NCBI RefSeq assembly: GCF_002291145.1
Contig: NZ_NTGE01000150.1
Coordinates: 62,001-126,000 of the forward strand
Direction: 5' to 3'
DNA length: 64,000 nucleotides
DNA from: Streptomyces sp. SA15
GTDB lineage: Bacteria > Actinomycetota > Actinomycetes > Streptomycetales > Streptomycetaceae
In this document: in pieces, positions 25,920 through 34,756 of the stretch
Numbering within the stretch: position 1 is the first letter of the stretch
Layout of the letters: every line of letters begins with the position of its first letter
Program-made: the position numbers and the translations under genes
The notes under the pieces: generated by a model
The model's database searches: none
The model's input: only the letters and a program-made list of their open reading frames with translations
What the model was told of the DNA's origin: nothing

Positions 25920-26138
25920 GGTGCACGTCAATGCATCCGGTCAGCGGGACGGCTCACACGCCCGCGCCGACCTGCGAAAACGGCCGGATTCCAACACCCC
26001 GCGGAGGGAGGCCGGTTGGGCGTTCGCCTGAGGCAACTGCCAGGAGGGCGTGCGCCGCTTCGGAGGAAGTGTGTGCCACCTCACGTACGGAGTACGGCAC
26101 TTGATGAGCACCAGGCGTTACGTCGCGTGCAAGAGGCG

Positions 26139-26891
26139 TTACTTCACGGGCAGGTGATACGCCACCCGGTACCGGTCGGCCGGGATCACCACGTCGGCCG
26201 TCTCCACCGGGCGGCCCGAGGCGAAGTACGTGCGCTGGACGACCAGGACGACATGGCCGGGGACACCACCCAGGGCGAGCAACTCCTCGGCGAGGCCGGG
26301 GCGGGCGCCGACCTCCTCGGTGACGTTGTCCACGATCACGTCGATGGCGGCCATGCGCTCGACGACGCCCATGCCGCCCAGCGGGCCCTCCTCGGGCAGC
26401 ATCACCGGCGTACGGCCGGTGACGGCGAGGGGTTCCCAGGAGGTGGACAGCATCATCGCCTCGCCGGCGTCCCGGAAGACGTACTTCGTCCGCATCACGC
26501 GGTCGCCCGGCCGGATGGCGAGCCGCTCGGCGACCGCGGCGCTCGCCTCGGTCTGCTCGCTGCTGGACTCCCAGGTGCCGCGCCCCTCGCCGTCGGCCTG
26601 CTCCTGCCGGAAGGGCGTGGCCCCGCCGGCCGGGCGGTAGCCGGAGCGGGCGATACGGCGGGGCTCGGGCCGCTCGCGCACATACGTCCCGGAGCCGGAG
26701 CGGCCCTCGACCAGCCCCTCGGCCATCAGCACCTTGCGCGCCTCGAGGGCGACCGTGTCCGAGACGCCGTACTCCTCGCGGATCCTGGCCTGGGACGGGA
26801 GGCGGGTGTGCGGTGGCAGCGAACCGTCGACGATCTTCTTGCGGAGATCACCCGCGACACGCAGATACGCCGGCTGCTCACCGAATGTCAC
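26139..26891 (-). CDS. GntR family regulator, HutC/UTRA subfamily
   Basis: 250 residues, ATG 26891. The winged helix is YLRVAGDLRKKIVDGSLPPHTRLPSQARIREEYGVSDTVALEARKVLMAEGLVEGRSGSGTYV (residues 9-71). The UTRA ligand domain ends AVETADVVIPADRY-like (PVETADVVIPADRYRVAYHL). No obvious target gene adjoins it, so autoregulation or distant targets are likely. UTRA ligands are often sugar phosphates or histidine-like compounds; the ligand here is unknown. Confidence 0.92.
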   Translation of the reverse strand: MTFGEQPAYLRVAGDLRKKIVDGSLPPHTRLPSQARIREEYGVSDTVALEARKVLMAEGLVEGRSGSGTYVRERPEPRRIARSGYRPAGGATPFRQEQADGEGRGTWESSSEQTEASAAVAERLAIRPGDRVMRTKYVFRDAGEAMMLSTSWEPLAVTGRTPVMLPEEGPLGGMGVVERMAAIDVIVDNVTEEVGARPGLAEELLALGGVPGHVVLVVQRTYFASGRPVETADVVIPADRYRVAYHLPVK

Positions 26892-27038
26892 TGGCCGCTC
26901 CCATCAGGTTGTACAGACAGCTACAGCGTGGCAACCGTGGGTTGTGCGGTGCAAGCAAAGGCCAGAGAATCACTCGATGTGATGACTTGTGCCCGCTAGG
27001 GGCTTTACGCAGGCACTTTCTCCCCGCTATGGCCGCCC

Positions 27039-28241
27039 TCACACCTCAAGATCGCCGCCTCCGCCCCCGGTGCCTGAGCCGCTGCCGTCCTCCTCGTACG
27101 ACGGCGGGGTCGTGTCGAGCCCCAGAGCCTTGCGCGCGGTGATGGTCAGGTCGCGGTCCTCCAGCTCCAGCGCCTCGCCGTAGGCCAGGTAGAAGGCGTC
27201 CGCGTCGATCGCCCCGGCCGCCTTCTCCCACGGCTCCCGCAGTGCCTCGACCTCCTTGCGGACGGCCGCGACCGGCTCCTTCGTGTCGGCGGGCCAGGCG
27301 TGGTCGCGCAGCATCCCGGCCTCCGCGTTGAGCGCGGCCGCCATCCGCGCGGCCCACTTCTGGCTGGCCGCCAGATCGTCCTCGGCACTGGCCTCGGGAA
27401 TCGTGCCCAGCGCCTCCTCCTGGAGGTTGGCCGCCTTCAGGTAGGCGAGTTGGTCCCCGTCGAGCGTCGTCTCGTCGTTGCGCAGCGAGCCCCCGCTCAG
27501 GCTCGCGTCCGCGTCCGTGTTGCCGTAAGCGCAGGTGATCTCCCGGTCGCCGGTGCGCCAGCTGTCGGCCGACGGCACGATGTAGTACACGTCGACGTGG
27601 TCCGGTACGGCCCAGGTGTCCATGGCGTACGAGGTCTGGAGCGTGTAGCACTTGTCCTCGGCGATCCGCGTGACCTCGCCGTCGCCCGGAAAGACGCCGC
27701 CCGGCAGCCCGACGACGGCGAACACCTCACCGTCGTGCTCGCCGGCGCAGGGCACCTCGTCGAGGTCGTAGAACGAACCCTCCAGGCCCGTGGGCGAGTC
27801 GAAGCACTCGCCCTTCTTCAGCGAAGCGCTGCTGCTCGCCGCGTCCTTGAATCCGTCCCAGAATTCCGACACACCGTCCGTGGCGAGCATCAGCACCCAC
27901 AGGGCGAGGCCCAGGGACGACAGCACCGAACCGGCGATGGCCATGCCCCGGCCGCGCTCGCCCCTCTTCCTGATCTGAACGAGCGCGATCACCCCCAGCA
28001 CGAGCCCCACGGCCGGCAGGCAACAGAGGATCCCCAGGACGAGCGCGGCGATGGCGAGCCCGTTGACCGGCGCCGGCTGGTTGTACGGCATGTAGCCCTG
28101 GCCCCAGCCCTGGTAGGGCGGCGGGCCATAGGGGCCGTACGGTCCCTGCGCTGCGGGTGGAGGCGGCGGGTACTGGCCCTGCTGGTACGGCCCTTGGGGT
28201 TCCTGGGGCTGGTAGGGCCCAGGGGGTGGAGGTATGGACAC
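27039..28241 (-). CDS. DUF4190 and septum-formation domain membrane protein
   Basis: 400 residues from GTG 28241 (MSIPPPPGPYQPQ). A Pro/Gly/Tyr-rich cytoplasmic N-terminus (residues 1-55) precedes two membrane helices of the DUF4190 type (GLAIAALVLGILCCLPAVGLVLGVIALVQIRKR ... GMAIAGSVLSSLGLALWVLML). An extracellular Septum_form-like domain follows, with GECFDSPTG...VPCAGEHDGEVFAV. Two or more Cys could form disulfides. The longer upstream frame is poor in starts and is rejected. Confidence 0.85.
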   Translation of the reverse strand: MSIPPPPGPYQPQEPQGPYQQGQYPPPPPAAQGPYGPYGPPPYQGWGQGYMPYNQPAPVNGLAIAALVLGILCCLPAVGLVLGVIALVQIRKRGERGRGMAIAGSVLSSLGLALWVLMLATDGVSEFWDGFKDAASSSASLKKGECFDSPTGLEGSFYDLDEVPCAGEHDGEVFAVVGLPGGVFPGDGEVTRIAEDKCYTLQTSYAMDTWAVPDHVDVYYIVPSADSWRTGDREITCAYGNTDADASLSGGSLRNDETTLDGDQLAYLKAANLQEEALGTIPEASAEDDLAASQKWAARMAAALNAEAGMLRDHAWPADTKEPVAAVRKEVEALREPWEKAAGAIDADAFYLAYGEALELEDRDLTITARKALGLDTTPPSYEEDGSGSGTGGGGGDLEV

Positions 28242-28379
28242 GGGTACCGTGCTTCCTGGCTTGGGCGGCGGGGCCGGGGCTATGTCGGTGACGCCGACGG
28301 TGACGCTTACGGTGACGATGACAGTGTGGAACTGACGTACGACAGAGCGCATGGTAAGCGCGGTGCTGGTGGGGGCGGA

Positions 28380-28848
28380 ATGCCGGTCGGACATGCGACG
28401 ATCCGGGCAGTGAACGGGTTGACCGCGAGGTGGGCGGGGGAATCCTCCGGCGGCACGGTGTTCTCGGCGGCGGAGGTGTGGCCGTTGCTCGGCTTTCTCG
28501 CGGACGGGGCGGCGGGGGCGGCGCGGGCGGAGTGGTACGGCGGCCGACGGAAACCCCGGTCACTTCCCGGGCATCGCCGCGGGTCCGCTGTGCCTCGCGG
28601 CGGGAGGGCAGTCGGCGACGGCGACCTTCGGCGCGGAGGGGTTCCGGACGGCGGCGGTGACCGCGACGGACATCGCGTGGCTGGGCTGGGAGAGCCGGCC
28701 GGAGCCGGAGTACGAGACGACCGCGGCCCGCGCCACCTTCGACCGCCCCTTCGGCTTCCTCGCCGTCCATCGGCAGACGAACCTCGTCCTCGCGGCGGGC
28801 TGGGTCACCGACCCGACGCCCTTCCGCGAGGATGAGTACGGTCATTGA
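28380..28848 (+). pseudogene. Serpin family protease inhibitor, internally deleted
   Basis: The 5' part (ATG 28380, TIRAVNGLTARWAGESSGGTVFSAAEVWPLLGFLADGAAGAARAE) is the serpin N-terminus. The 3' part, in another frame, reads GAEGFRTAAVTATDIAWLGW ... ARATFDRPFGFLAVHRQTNLVLAAGWV, the serpin C-terminal strand. Roughly 250 residues between them, including the hinge, are missing, so no inhibitor is made. It lies 62 bases from the convergent subtilase gene. Confidence 0.65.
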
Positions 28849-28910
28849 CGAGTCATCGACGAGTCCTCGAGGAGCCACTGACGAGTCATTGACGAGTCAT
28901 TGACGAGTCG

Positions 28911-30470
28911 TCAGAACTGCAACGCCCAGGCGTCGATCCGGCCGACGTCCTGCGCCGCGTTGTCGCTGACCCGCAGCTTCCACGAGCCGTTCGCGACCTC
29001 GGCTGAGGCGTTCACCGAGTACGTGGTGTCGATGTTGTCGGAACTGCCGCCGGTGCCGTACGCCTTGAGGGTGTACGCCGTGCCGTCGGGGGCGATCAGC
29101 TGGACCTGGAGGTCGCCGATGTACGTGTGCACGATGTGCACCTCGACGGCCAGGGACGAGGGCGCGTTGCCCAAGACGCCGGAGACGGTCACCGGGGACT
29201 CGACCGTGGAGTTGTCGCTGATCGTGTAGTCCGCGGTGTTCTCGAAGCGCGGGCCGGGCGGGGTGGTCGTACCGCCGCCGACGTACAGGAGCCGGTTGGG
29301 TGAGCCGGTGCCCGGGCTGGTGACGACGCCGGTGGCGGCGGCGGCCGTCAGCGCGGAGGAGACCTGGGCGGGGGTGGCCGTGGGGTTGTCGGCCAGGTGG
29401 AGGGCGGCCGCTCCGGCGACGTGCGGACTCGCCATCGACGTACCGGAGATGGTGTTGGTGGCCGTGTCGCTGGTGCGCCAGGCCGAGGTGATGGACGAGC
29501 CGGGCGCGAACAGGTCAAGAGCCGAGCCGTAGTTGGAGTAGCTGGCGCGGGCGTCGCCCGATGTCGTGGCGCCGACCGTGATCGCCTCGGCGACGCGGGC
29601 CGGGGACTTGGTGGAGGCGTTGGTGGACTCGTTGCCCGCCGCGACCGCGAAGGTGACGCCGGAGGCCACGGCGTTGCGGACGGCGGTGTCGAGGGCGGTG
29701 TCGGCGGGGCCGCCGAGGGACATGTTGGCGACGGCCGGCTTGACGGCGTTGCGGGCGACCCAGTCGATGCCGGCGACGACCTGGGCGGTGGTGCCCTGAC
29801 CGGAGTTGTTCAGCACGCGGACGCCGACGATCTTCGCCTTCTTTGCGACACCGTAGGCGCTTCCGGCGACCGTACCGGCGACGTGCGTGCCGTGGCCGTG
29901 GCCGTCCTGGGCGGTGTTGTCGTTGTCGATGGCGTCGTAGCCGTCCGAGGCGCGTCCGCCGAAGTCGCTGTGCGTGACGCGGACGCCGGTGTCGATGACG
30001 TACGCCGTCACGCCCTGCCCGGCGCTGTCCGGGTAGGTGTACGAGCTGTTCAGCGGGAGGTTCTTCTGGTCGATGCGGTCCAGGCCCCAGGAGGGCGGGC
30101 TGGGCTGGGTCGCGGTGATGCCGAAGGTGCGGTTCTGGACGACGGAGGCGACGGCCGGGTCGGCGGCGAGACGTTTCGCCTCGGTCTCGGAGGCCTCGAT
30201 CGCGTAGCCGTTGAGGGCCTTGGTGTACGTACGCTCGATGCCGGCGCCGTACTTCGCGGCGAGGGCGCGGCCCGCGGCGGAACCGGCCTTCGCGGTCTTG
30301 AGGGTGACGATGTAGCTGCCGTCGACTGCGTTCGCGGAGCCCTCGTACTGGATACGGCCCTCGGGTGCGGCCGCGGCGGGGAGGGCGGAGACGAGGCCGG
30401 CGGCGAGGGCCGCGGTGGCCATGGCGCTGATAGCTGCCAGTCTTCGCCGGGTTTGACGCATCACTGCCAT
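28911..30470 (-). CDS. Secreted subtilisin-like protease (S8) with P-type C-terminal domain
   Basis: 519 residues from ATG 30470, with GGAGGA eight bases before it. A signal peptide (about 1-35, RRRLAAISAMATAALAAGLVSALPAAAA) is followed by an I9-type propeptide (YIVTLK...). The catalytic domain shows Asp in TAYVIDTGV, His in GHGHGTHVAGT and Ser in GTSMASPHVAG. The last 120 residues (ENTADYTISDNSTVESPVTVSGV..) form a proprotein-convertase P-like beta domain. Extracellular proteolysis is the role; the target is unknown. Confidence 0.95.
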   Translation of the reverse strand: MAVMRQTRRRLAAISAMATAALAAGLVSALPAAAAPEGRIQYEGSANAVDGSYIVTLKTAKAGSAAGRALAAKYGAGIERTYTKALNGYAIEASETEAKRLAADPAVASVVQNRTFGITATQPSPPSWGLDRIDQKNLPLNSSYTYPDSAGQGVTAYVIDTGVRVTHSDFGGRASDGYDAIDNDNTAQDGHGHGTHVAGTVAGSAYGVAKKAKIVGVRVLNNSGQGTTAQVVAGIDWVARNAVKPAVANMSLGGPADTALDTAVRNAVASGVTFAVAAGNESTNASTKSPARVAEAITVGATTSGDARASYSNYGSALDLFAPGSSITSAWRTSDTATNTISGTSMASPHVAGAAALHLADNPTATPAQVSSALTAAAATGVVTSPGTGSPNRLLYVGGGTTTPPGPRFENTADYTISDNSTVESPVTVSGVLGNAPSSLAVEVHIVHTYIGDLQVQLIAPDGTAYTLKAYGTGGSSDNIDTTYSVNASAEVANGSWKLRVSDNAAQDVGRIDAWALQF

Positions 30471-30493
30471 GTGAGGGGTCCTCCTCCATTGGT

Positions 30494-30545
30494 GGTGCGC
30501 TGGTGGGGGGTGGTGCGGTGGTGGTGCGGTGGTGGTGCGGTGGTG
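30494..30545. repeat. Imperfect ggtgcggtggt repeats
   Basis: A G/T-rich tract of 11-12-base repeats (ggtgcggtggt) upstream of the subtilase leader. It may form unusual DNA or just reflect slippage. Confidence 0.7.
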
Positions 30546-30720
30546 CACGCGCAACAGAGCCCGACGCGAGGCAGTCAGGAACATGTCAAACCCTGTGCCG
30601 CAACTGTGCGTCAGCCGAAAGATTGGGGCTTGCGAAGGAATTCCACAAGGGCCCTGCACGGATGTGCGGGGCCCTGGCGATCCGTCAGTCAGGCGTGAGT
30701 CGGTCGTCAGCCAGTGGTCG

Positions 30721-31551
30721 TCAGTCGTCGAACGCCGTGGCGCGGGTCCGCTTCTCCCACGCCAGTACCTCATCGCGGACCTGGTCGAGGTGGCCGAGGA
30801 TCGTGGTGACGCTGTCCTCTCCGAGCGGCAGCCTCAGCGGGGTCCGCTCGGCGTTCAACGCGGCCAGGATGACGGCCGCCGCCTTCGCCGGGTCGCCGGG
30901 CTGGGCGCCGTCTCCGCCGGCCACGAACCCGCGCGTCTCGCTCACCTTGGCGTACACCCCGCTGTCCGCGCTGGCGCCGGCCCTGCTGGTGTCGAAGAGC
31001 GCGGTGCGGAACGCCCCCGGTTCGACGATCAGCACCTTGATGCCGAACTCCTGGACCTCGTCCGCGAGCGCCTCGGACATGCCCTCCAGCGCGAACTTCG
31101 TTCCGCTGTACGCCGAGAACCCCGCGAAGGACCCCTGCCCACCCACGCTGCTCATCTGCACGATCGCGCCCGCACGCCGCTCCCGCATGTGCGGCAGCAC
31201 GGCCCGGGTGAGGGCGGCGGGCCCGAAGACATGGACGTCGAACAGCGCCCGCAACTCGTCCTCGGTGGTCTCCTCGAAGGCACCGACGTGCGTCCGGCCC
31301 GCGTTGTTGACCAGCACGTCGATCCGCCCGTGCCGCGCCACGACATCCCGTACGGCGGCCTCGGCGGCCCCCGTGTCGGCGACGTCCAGACGCAGCGCCT
31401 CCACCTGGTCGGGGTGGGCGGCCACGAGGTCGTCCAGCGCCTCCGGGCGCCGGGCCGCGCCCACCACCACGTCACCGTCGGCCAGGGCCGCCTCCGCGAT
31501 CGCCCGCCCGAAACCGCTGCTCGCGCCAGTGATCAGCCAAACCTTGTTCAT
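30721..31551 (-). CDS. SDR-family oxidoreductase
   Basis: 276-residue Rossmann-fold short-chain dehydrogenase. Nucleotide-binding TGASSGFGRAIAEAAL (residues 8-23), NNAGRTH-type motif at about 88, and the catalytic YSGTK with upstream Ser (Ser-Tyr-Lys) at about 145-160. It is transcribed divergently from the LysR gene, 82 bases away, and is the likely target. Substrate unknown; NADP(H) preference is probable for this subfamily with an Arg after strand 2. Confidence 0.92.
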   Translation of the reverse strand: MNKVWLITGASSGFGRAIAEAALADGDVVVGAARRPEALDDLVAAHPDQVEALRLDVADTGAAEAAVRDVVARHGRIDVLVNNAGRTHVGAFEETTEDELRALFDVHVFGPAALTRAVLPHMRERRAGAIVQMSSVGGQGSFAGFSAYSGTKFALEGMSEALADEVQEFGIKVLIVEPGAFRTALFDTSRAGASADSGVYAKVSETRGFVAGGDGAQPGDPAKAAAVILAALNAERTPLRLPLGEDSVTTILGHLDQVRDEVLAWEKRTRATAFDD

Positions 31552-31626
31552 GACCGCTCCTCGTTACGTCGGCTTGTGAGCACCACCCTGCTGCCGGCCC
31601 CGGTTGCCCGTCCAAGACCTGATCTG

Positions 31627-31641
31627 ATAACCGATGGTTAT
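31627..31641. promoter_or_regulatory. LysR-type palindrome in the divergent promoter
   Basis: ATAACCGATGGTTAT is a 6-3-6 perfect inverted repeat of the T-N11-A type used by LysR regulators. It covers the first candidate ATG (31634) of the lysR gene, so that start is unlikely if this is the operator. Confidence 0.6.
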
Positions 31642-32545
31642 GACGATGGACGTTCATGTGCGGGACCTGCGCTACTTCGTGACAGTGGCCGAGGAGCTGC
31701 ACTTCACGCGCGCGGCCGAGCGGTTGTACGTGTCCCAGCCCGCGCTCAGCAAGCAGATCCGGGCCCTGGAGCGGCAGTTGGGCGTCGAGCTGTTCGCGCG
31801 CGAGCCGCAGGGTGTGGCACTCACCGGCGCCGGTACGGCGTTGCTGCCGCACGCCCGGCGGGTGCTGGCCGCCTGGGCGGAGGGGGCGGGCGCGGTCGAG
31901 GCGGCACGGGCGGCGCAGCGCAACACTCTGGTCGTCGGGATGAGCACCAGCCCGGGCCGCGGCGGCCTCCTGCCCGCGATCCGCTCCCGTTTCACGGCCG
32001 CGCACCCGGAGACCGCCGTCCGGCTGCGGCAGGTGAACTGGGAGGACCCGACCGCGGGCCTCGCCGACGGCGACGCCGACGTCGCCTTCGTCTGGCTGCC
32101 GCTGCCCGACCAGGACCGCTACGCCTGGACGGTGATCGCCGAGGAACCGCTCCAGGTCGCCCTCCCCGAGACGCACCCCCTCGCCGCCCGCACCGAGATC
32201 GACTTCGCGGACCTGCTCGACGAGCCGTTCCTCGCGCTCCCCGAGAGCACCGGCCCGCTGCGCGACTACTGGCTCGCCCTGGACGCCCGCGACGGCCGCC
32301 CCGCCCGGATCGGCGCCGAGATCGCCAGCACGGAGGAGACGTACGAGGCCCTGGTCGCCGGCCTCGGCATCTGCCTCGTGGCCACGGGCAACGTCCCGCT
32401 CCTCACCCTGGGCGGCGTGATCACCCGCCCGGTACACGGCGTGAGCCCCAGCCGCTACGTCCTGGCCTGGCGCCGGGAGGACGGACGCCGTCCGCTGGTA
32501 CGGGCGTACGCGGAGGCGTGCCGGGCAGTGGTGGGCGCGGGGTGA
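31640..32545 (+). CDS. LysR family regulator
   Basis: About 300 residues. ATG codons at 31634, 31640 and 31646 are all in frame. I use 31640 because the first lies inside the palindrome; 31646 (MDVHVRDLRYFVTVAEELHFTRAAERLYVSQPALSKQIRALERQLGVELF) fits the family equally well. The winged helix is canonical and is followed by a two-lobe PBP-like effector domain. It is likely to control the divergent SDR gene. Confidence 0.92.
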   Translation: MTMDVHVRDLRYFVTVAEELHFTRAAERLYVSQPALSKQIRALERQLGVELFAREPQGVALTGAGTALLPHARRVLAAWAEGAGAVEAARAAQRNTLVVGMSTSPGRGGLLPAIRSRFTAAHPETAVRLRQVNWEDPTAGLADGDADVAFVWLPLPDQDRYAWTVIAEEPLQVALPETHPLAARTEIDFADLLDEPFLALPESTGPLRDYWLALDARDGRPARIGAEIASTEETYEALVAGLGICLVATGNVPLLTLGGVITRPVHGVSPSRYVLAWRREDGRRPLVRAYAEACRAVVGAG

Positions 32546-32649
32546 GGACTACCCGGCGTCCCGATGGAGCCGGCCACTGAGACGTCCGTTTCAGCAGCCT
32601 GCAATGCGGGGGGTGTCATGGTTTTCACGTCGGCCGCGAAGGCCGGCGA

Positions 32650-32740
32650 GGAGAGATACCCATAGCGGCCCAATGGGGGCCGGAGTTCGTCTCCGGTCAG
32701 GGGTTCAGGCCCCACGCAAGTTCAAATCCTGCTCTCTCCG
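32650..32740 (+). tRNA. Class II tRNA-like sequence (gene or relic), apparent anticodon TCG
   Basis: Acceptor GGAGAGA (32650-32656) pairs fully with TCTCTCC (32733-32739). T arm GCAAG-TTCAAAT-CCTGC (one A-C mismatch) has a proper T loop. The D stem CCCAT/ATGGG has GG in its loop. The anticodon arm CCGGA-GTTCGTC-TCCGG has T33. A long variable arm (GGGG..CCCC) makes it Ser/Leu-like, and discriminator G fits Ser. Yet the anticodon would be UCG (Arg CGA), T37 is unusual, two bases separate D and anticodon stems, and the 3' end is GCCCA, not GCCA. It may be a relic or a noncanonical tRNA. Confidence 0.5.
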
Positions 32741-32832
32741 CCCACCAGAGCAATGCCCGCCGCCCACCGGGGCAACTCCCAGCGCCGGAGTGCCCCTTCG
32801 ACGCACCCCTGATCCGGACAAGGACGCGAAGC

Positions 32833-33114
32833 ATGAACCAGTGGGCACGCAACGCAGTGATCGTGGTCAACGAGCGGGCGGGCACCGCCGCTTCGGTTCC
32901 GGTCGCCGACATCGCCGACGCGTGCCAGCGGCTCGTCGGAGAGGTGAGCGTGGTCCGGACCGCGTACCCGGGGCACGCCCGGGCACTCGCCACGAAGGCC
33001 GCACAGGACGGCGCGGACGCCGTGCTCGCGGTCGGCGGCGACGGTACCGCGAGCGAAGTGGCGGACGGCCTCGTGGCGACCGGGGACGCCGAGGCTGGGG
33101 TCGGCGGTAGGTGA
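32833..33114 (+). pseudogene. Diacylglycerol kinase-like protein, C-terminus lost
   Basis: 93 codons from ATG 32833 give NAVIVVNERAGTA..., then AVLAVGGDGTASEVADGLVATG, the DAGK/NAD-kinase nucleotide-binding motif GGDGT. The frame ends at 33114 where about 300 residues should remain, so this is a 3'-truncated gene. It is followed immediately by the convergent AMP-binding fragment, the probable site of the rearrangement. Confidence 0.65.
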
Positions 33115-33119
33115 GGCAG

Positions 33120-33723
33120 CGGCCGGGCGCCGAGAACTGGATCAGCCCCACCGAGCCGGGCGGCACCGCCGCGCCCGCCGCCGGGTCCACGGCGCGCAGC
33201 CTGCCGAACCCGGGCACCGGCCATCCCAGCATCTGGGTGGGGGGCGGCCGGTGGCCACGGCGCCGCACCGACCTGCGGGTGTAGGGCCGGATGGCCACGG
33301 CGCCCGCCTCGGTCTGGCTCCACGACTGGACCCACACCGGGAACCTGTGGTCGGTGGCCGCCAAGAAGGTGTGGATCGTCCGGGTGTGTATCGCGTCGAA
33401 GGAGTTCACGAACACGCGCACCCTGCGAAACGGCCTGCCAGGGTCCCCGGCGAGGTCCTCCCAGGCGAGAAAGGCGTTGGGCAGGGTCTCCACCAGGGTG
33501 GGGGGCGTGCCGCACCAACAGGTCACGCAGCCGGGGGCCCTGAGGGTCCGACAGCATCAGCAGCTTCGGCCCCACCGTGGTCAGCGGCAGCAGGCCCGTG
33601 ATCACCCGCTGGTGCGAGTACGGCTGGCAGAAGGCCACGGTGTCGTCCGCGCGCAGCCGGAACACCGGCCACCGCTCGGCTTCCACGAGCCCCAGGGAGT
33701 AGAGGGCTGACGGTTGTCCTGTG
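33120..33723 (-). pseudogene. AMP-binding (acyl-CoA synthetase/ligase-like) fragment
   Basis: The minus frames read ADDTVAFCQPYSHQRVITGLLPLTTVGPKLLML and, after a shift near 33520, LPNAFLAWEDLAGDPGRPFRRVRVFVNSFDAIHTRTI...VWVQSWSQTEAGAV...GWPVPGFGRLRAVDP, a middle piece of an ANL-superfamily enzyme around the adenylation motifs. Both ends are absent. Confidence 0.5.
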
Positions 33724-33793
33724 CCATCGGATCTTGACCATCGCCATTGAAGGTTGATGATCAGCAGGCTGCCGCGCCCCGGACCACCTTGGC

Positions 33794-34756
33794 TCATCCC
33801 AGCGTGTCCATCAGGGCGGTGACATAGGCATCCAGCCGCTCCTCCACGGCTCGCGTCGTCAGCTCTGTTCTCCCTGCCTCCCGCCATGACTGCGACACCA
33901 ACTGCACTTCTTCCGAGGACGCCAGCCCGTCCCGCACCCGCCAGTACAGCCGCTCGCTCGGGGCCGCGGCCAGCACCCCGCCGGCCTCCTCATACGCCTC
34001 GGCGAACCGTAGACCCCACGCCGGGCCGTGCAGCAGCGCGAGATTGACGGAGCAGTGCGCCACATCGAGATCCGCCGGGCCCCAGGAGGTCGCTGCCCAG
34101 TCGACGACGCCGGTGATCCGGGCACCTGCCGGCCTTGAAGGCGGCACGTCGAACAGCACGTTGCCGGGTTGGAAGTCCCGGTGCAGGAATCGCCCTTCAT
34201 AGGGCGGCGCGGGCTTGCGGATCACATCGATCGCCGCGGCCCATGCCGCCGCGTCGGCGCCCTTCGGAACCACGACAGTGTCGGCGGTCGTCAACGCTAC
34301 GTACTCCCGAGGCCACTCGGCGGGTCGCACCGCGTGGATCGCCACGAGTTGACGGGCCAGCAGAGGAACGCGCCTCTCCAATCCCACATCGTCGAGGACC
34401 GTCCGGCCCGCCAGATGTGTCATAAGGAGCGACGGATACTCGCAATGCGCGGCGGTCGGATCAACCGCGACCAGTCCAGGAGCCGGCACGCCGGTCCCCG
34501 TGAGCAGGGTCAGGGCGCCGGCCTCCCTGTTCAGCCAGTCCTCGGCGTGCTCCACGTAGAACAGGTCGACGAAGCTCCGCAGCACCAGGTCACGGGTGCC
34601 TCCGTCCCGCGTGCCGATGGTCAGCCTCCACATTTCGGCAGTGATGCCGCCGTGCAGCGCCTCGGTTCTGACGATCCGTTCGCCAACCTCCAAGTGCCGG
34701 CTCACCCAAGCCAGTGTCAACGGTCGGACAGCCGCCGCCTCGTCGTGGTTGGTCAC
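33794..34756 (-). CDS. Aminoglycoside phosphotransferase-fold (APH) kinase
   Basis: 320 residues, GTG 34756. The catalytic loop FLHRDFQPGNVLFD (about residues 188-201) and metal-binding VVDWAATSWGPADLDVAH (about 216-233) are the APH/choline-kinase signatures. The N-lobe is GGITAEMWRLTI. It may phosphorylate a small molecule or drug. It is not close to a named aminoglycoside resistance gene by eye. It stands alone among remnants. Confidence 0.88.
   Translation of the reverse strand: MTNHDEAAAVRPLTLAWVSRHLEVGERIVRTEALHGGITAEMWRLTIGTRDGGTRDLVLRSFVDLFYVEHAEDWLNREAGALTLLTGTGVPAPGLVAVDPTAAHCEYPSLLMTHLAGRTVLDDVGLERRVPLLARQLVAIHAVRPAEWPREYVALTTADTVVVPKGADAAAWAAAIDVIRKPAPPYEGRFLHRDFQPGNVLFDVPPSRPAGARITGVVDWAATSWGPADLDVAHCSVNLALLHGPAWGLRFAEAYEEAGGVLAAAPSERLYWRVRDGLASSEEVQLVSQSWREAGRTELTTRAVEERLDAYVTALMDTLG

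Noticed and set aside
24600..26999. 799-codon plus frame across several minus-strand genes
   Set aside because: It is antisense to HATPase, NUDIX, SPOR and GntR genes with clear motifs; long antisense frames are usual at this G+C.
30529..32580. 683-codon plus frame
   Set aside because: Antisense to the SDR gene and out of frame with the LysR gene; no domain visible.
32650..32740. Selenocysteine tRNA
   Set aside because: Acceptor/T stems are 7+5 rather than 8+5, the anticodon is not TCA, and no selA/selB gene is near.
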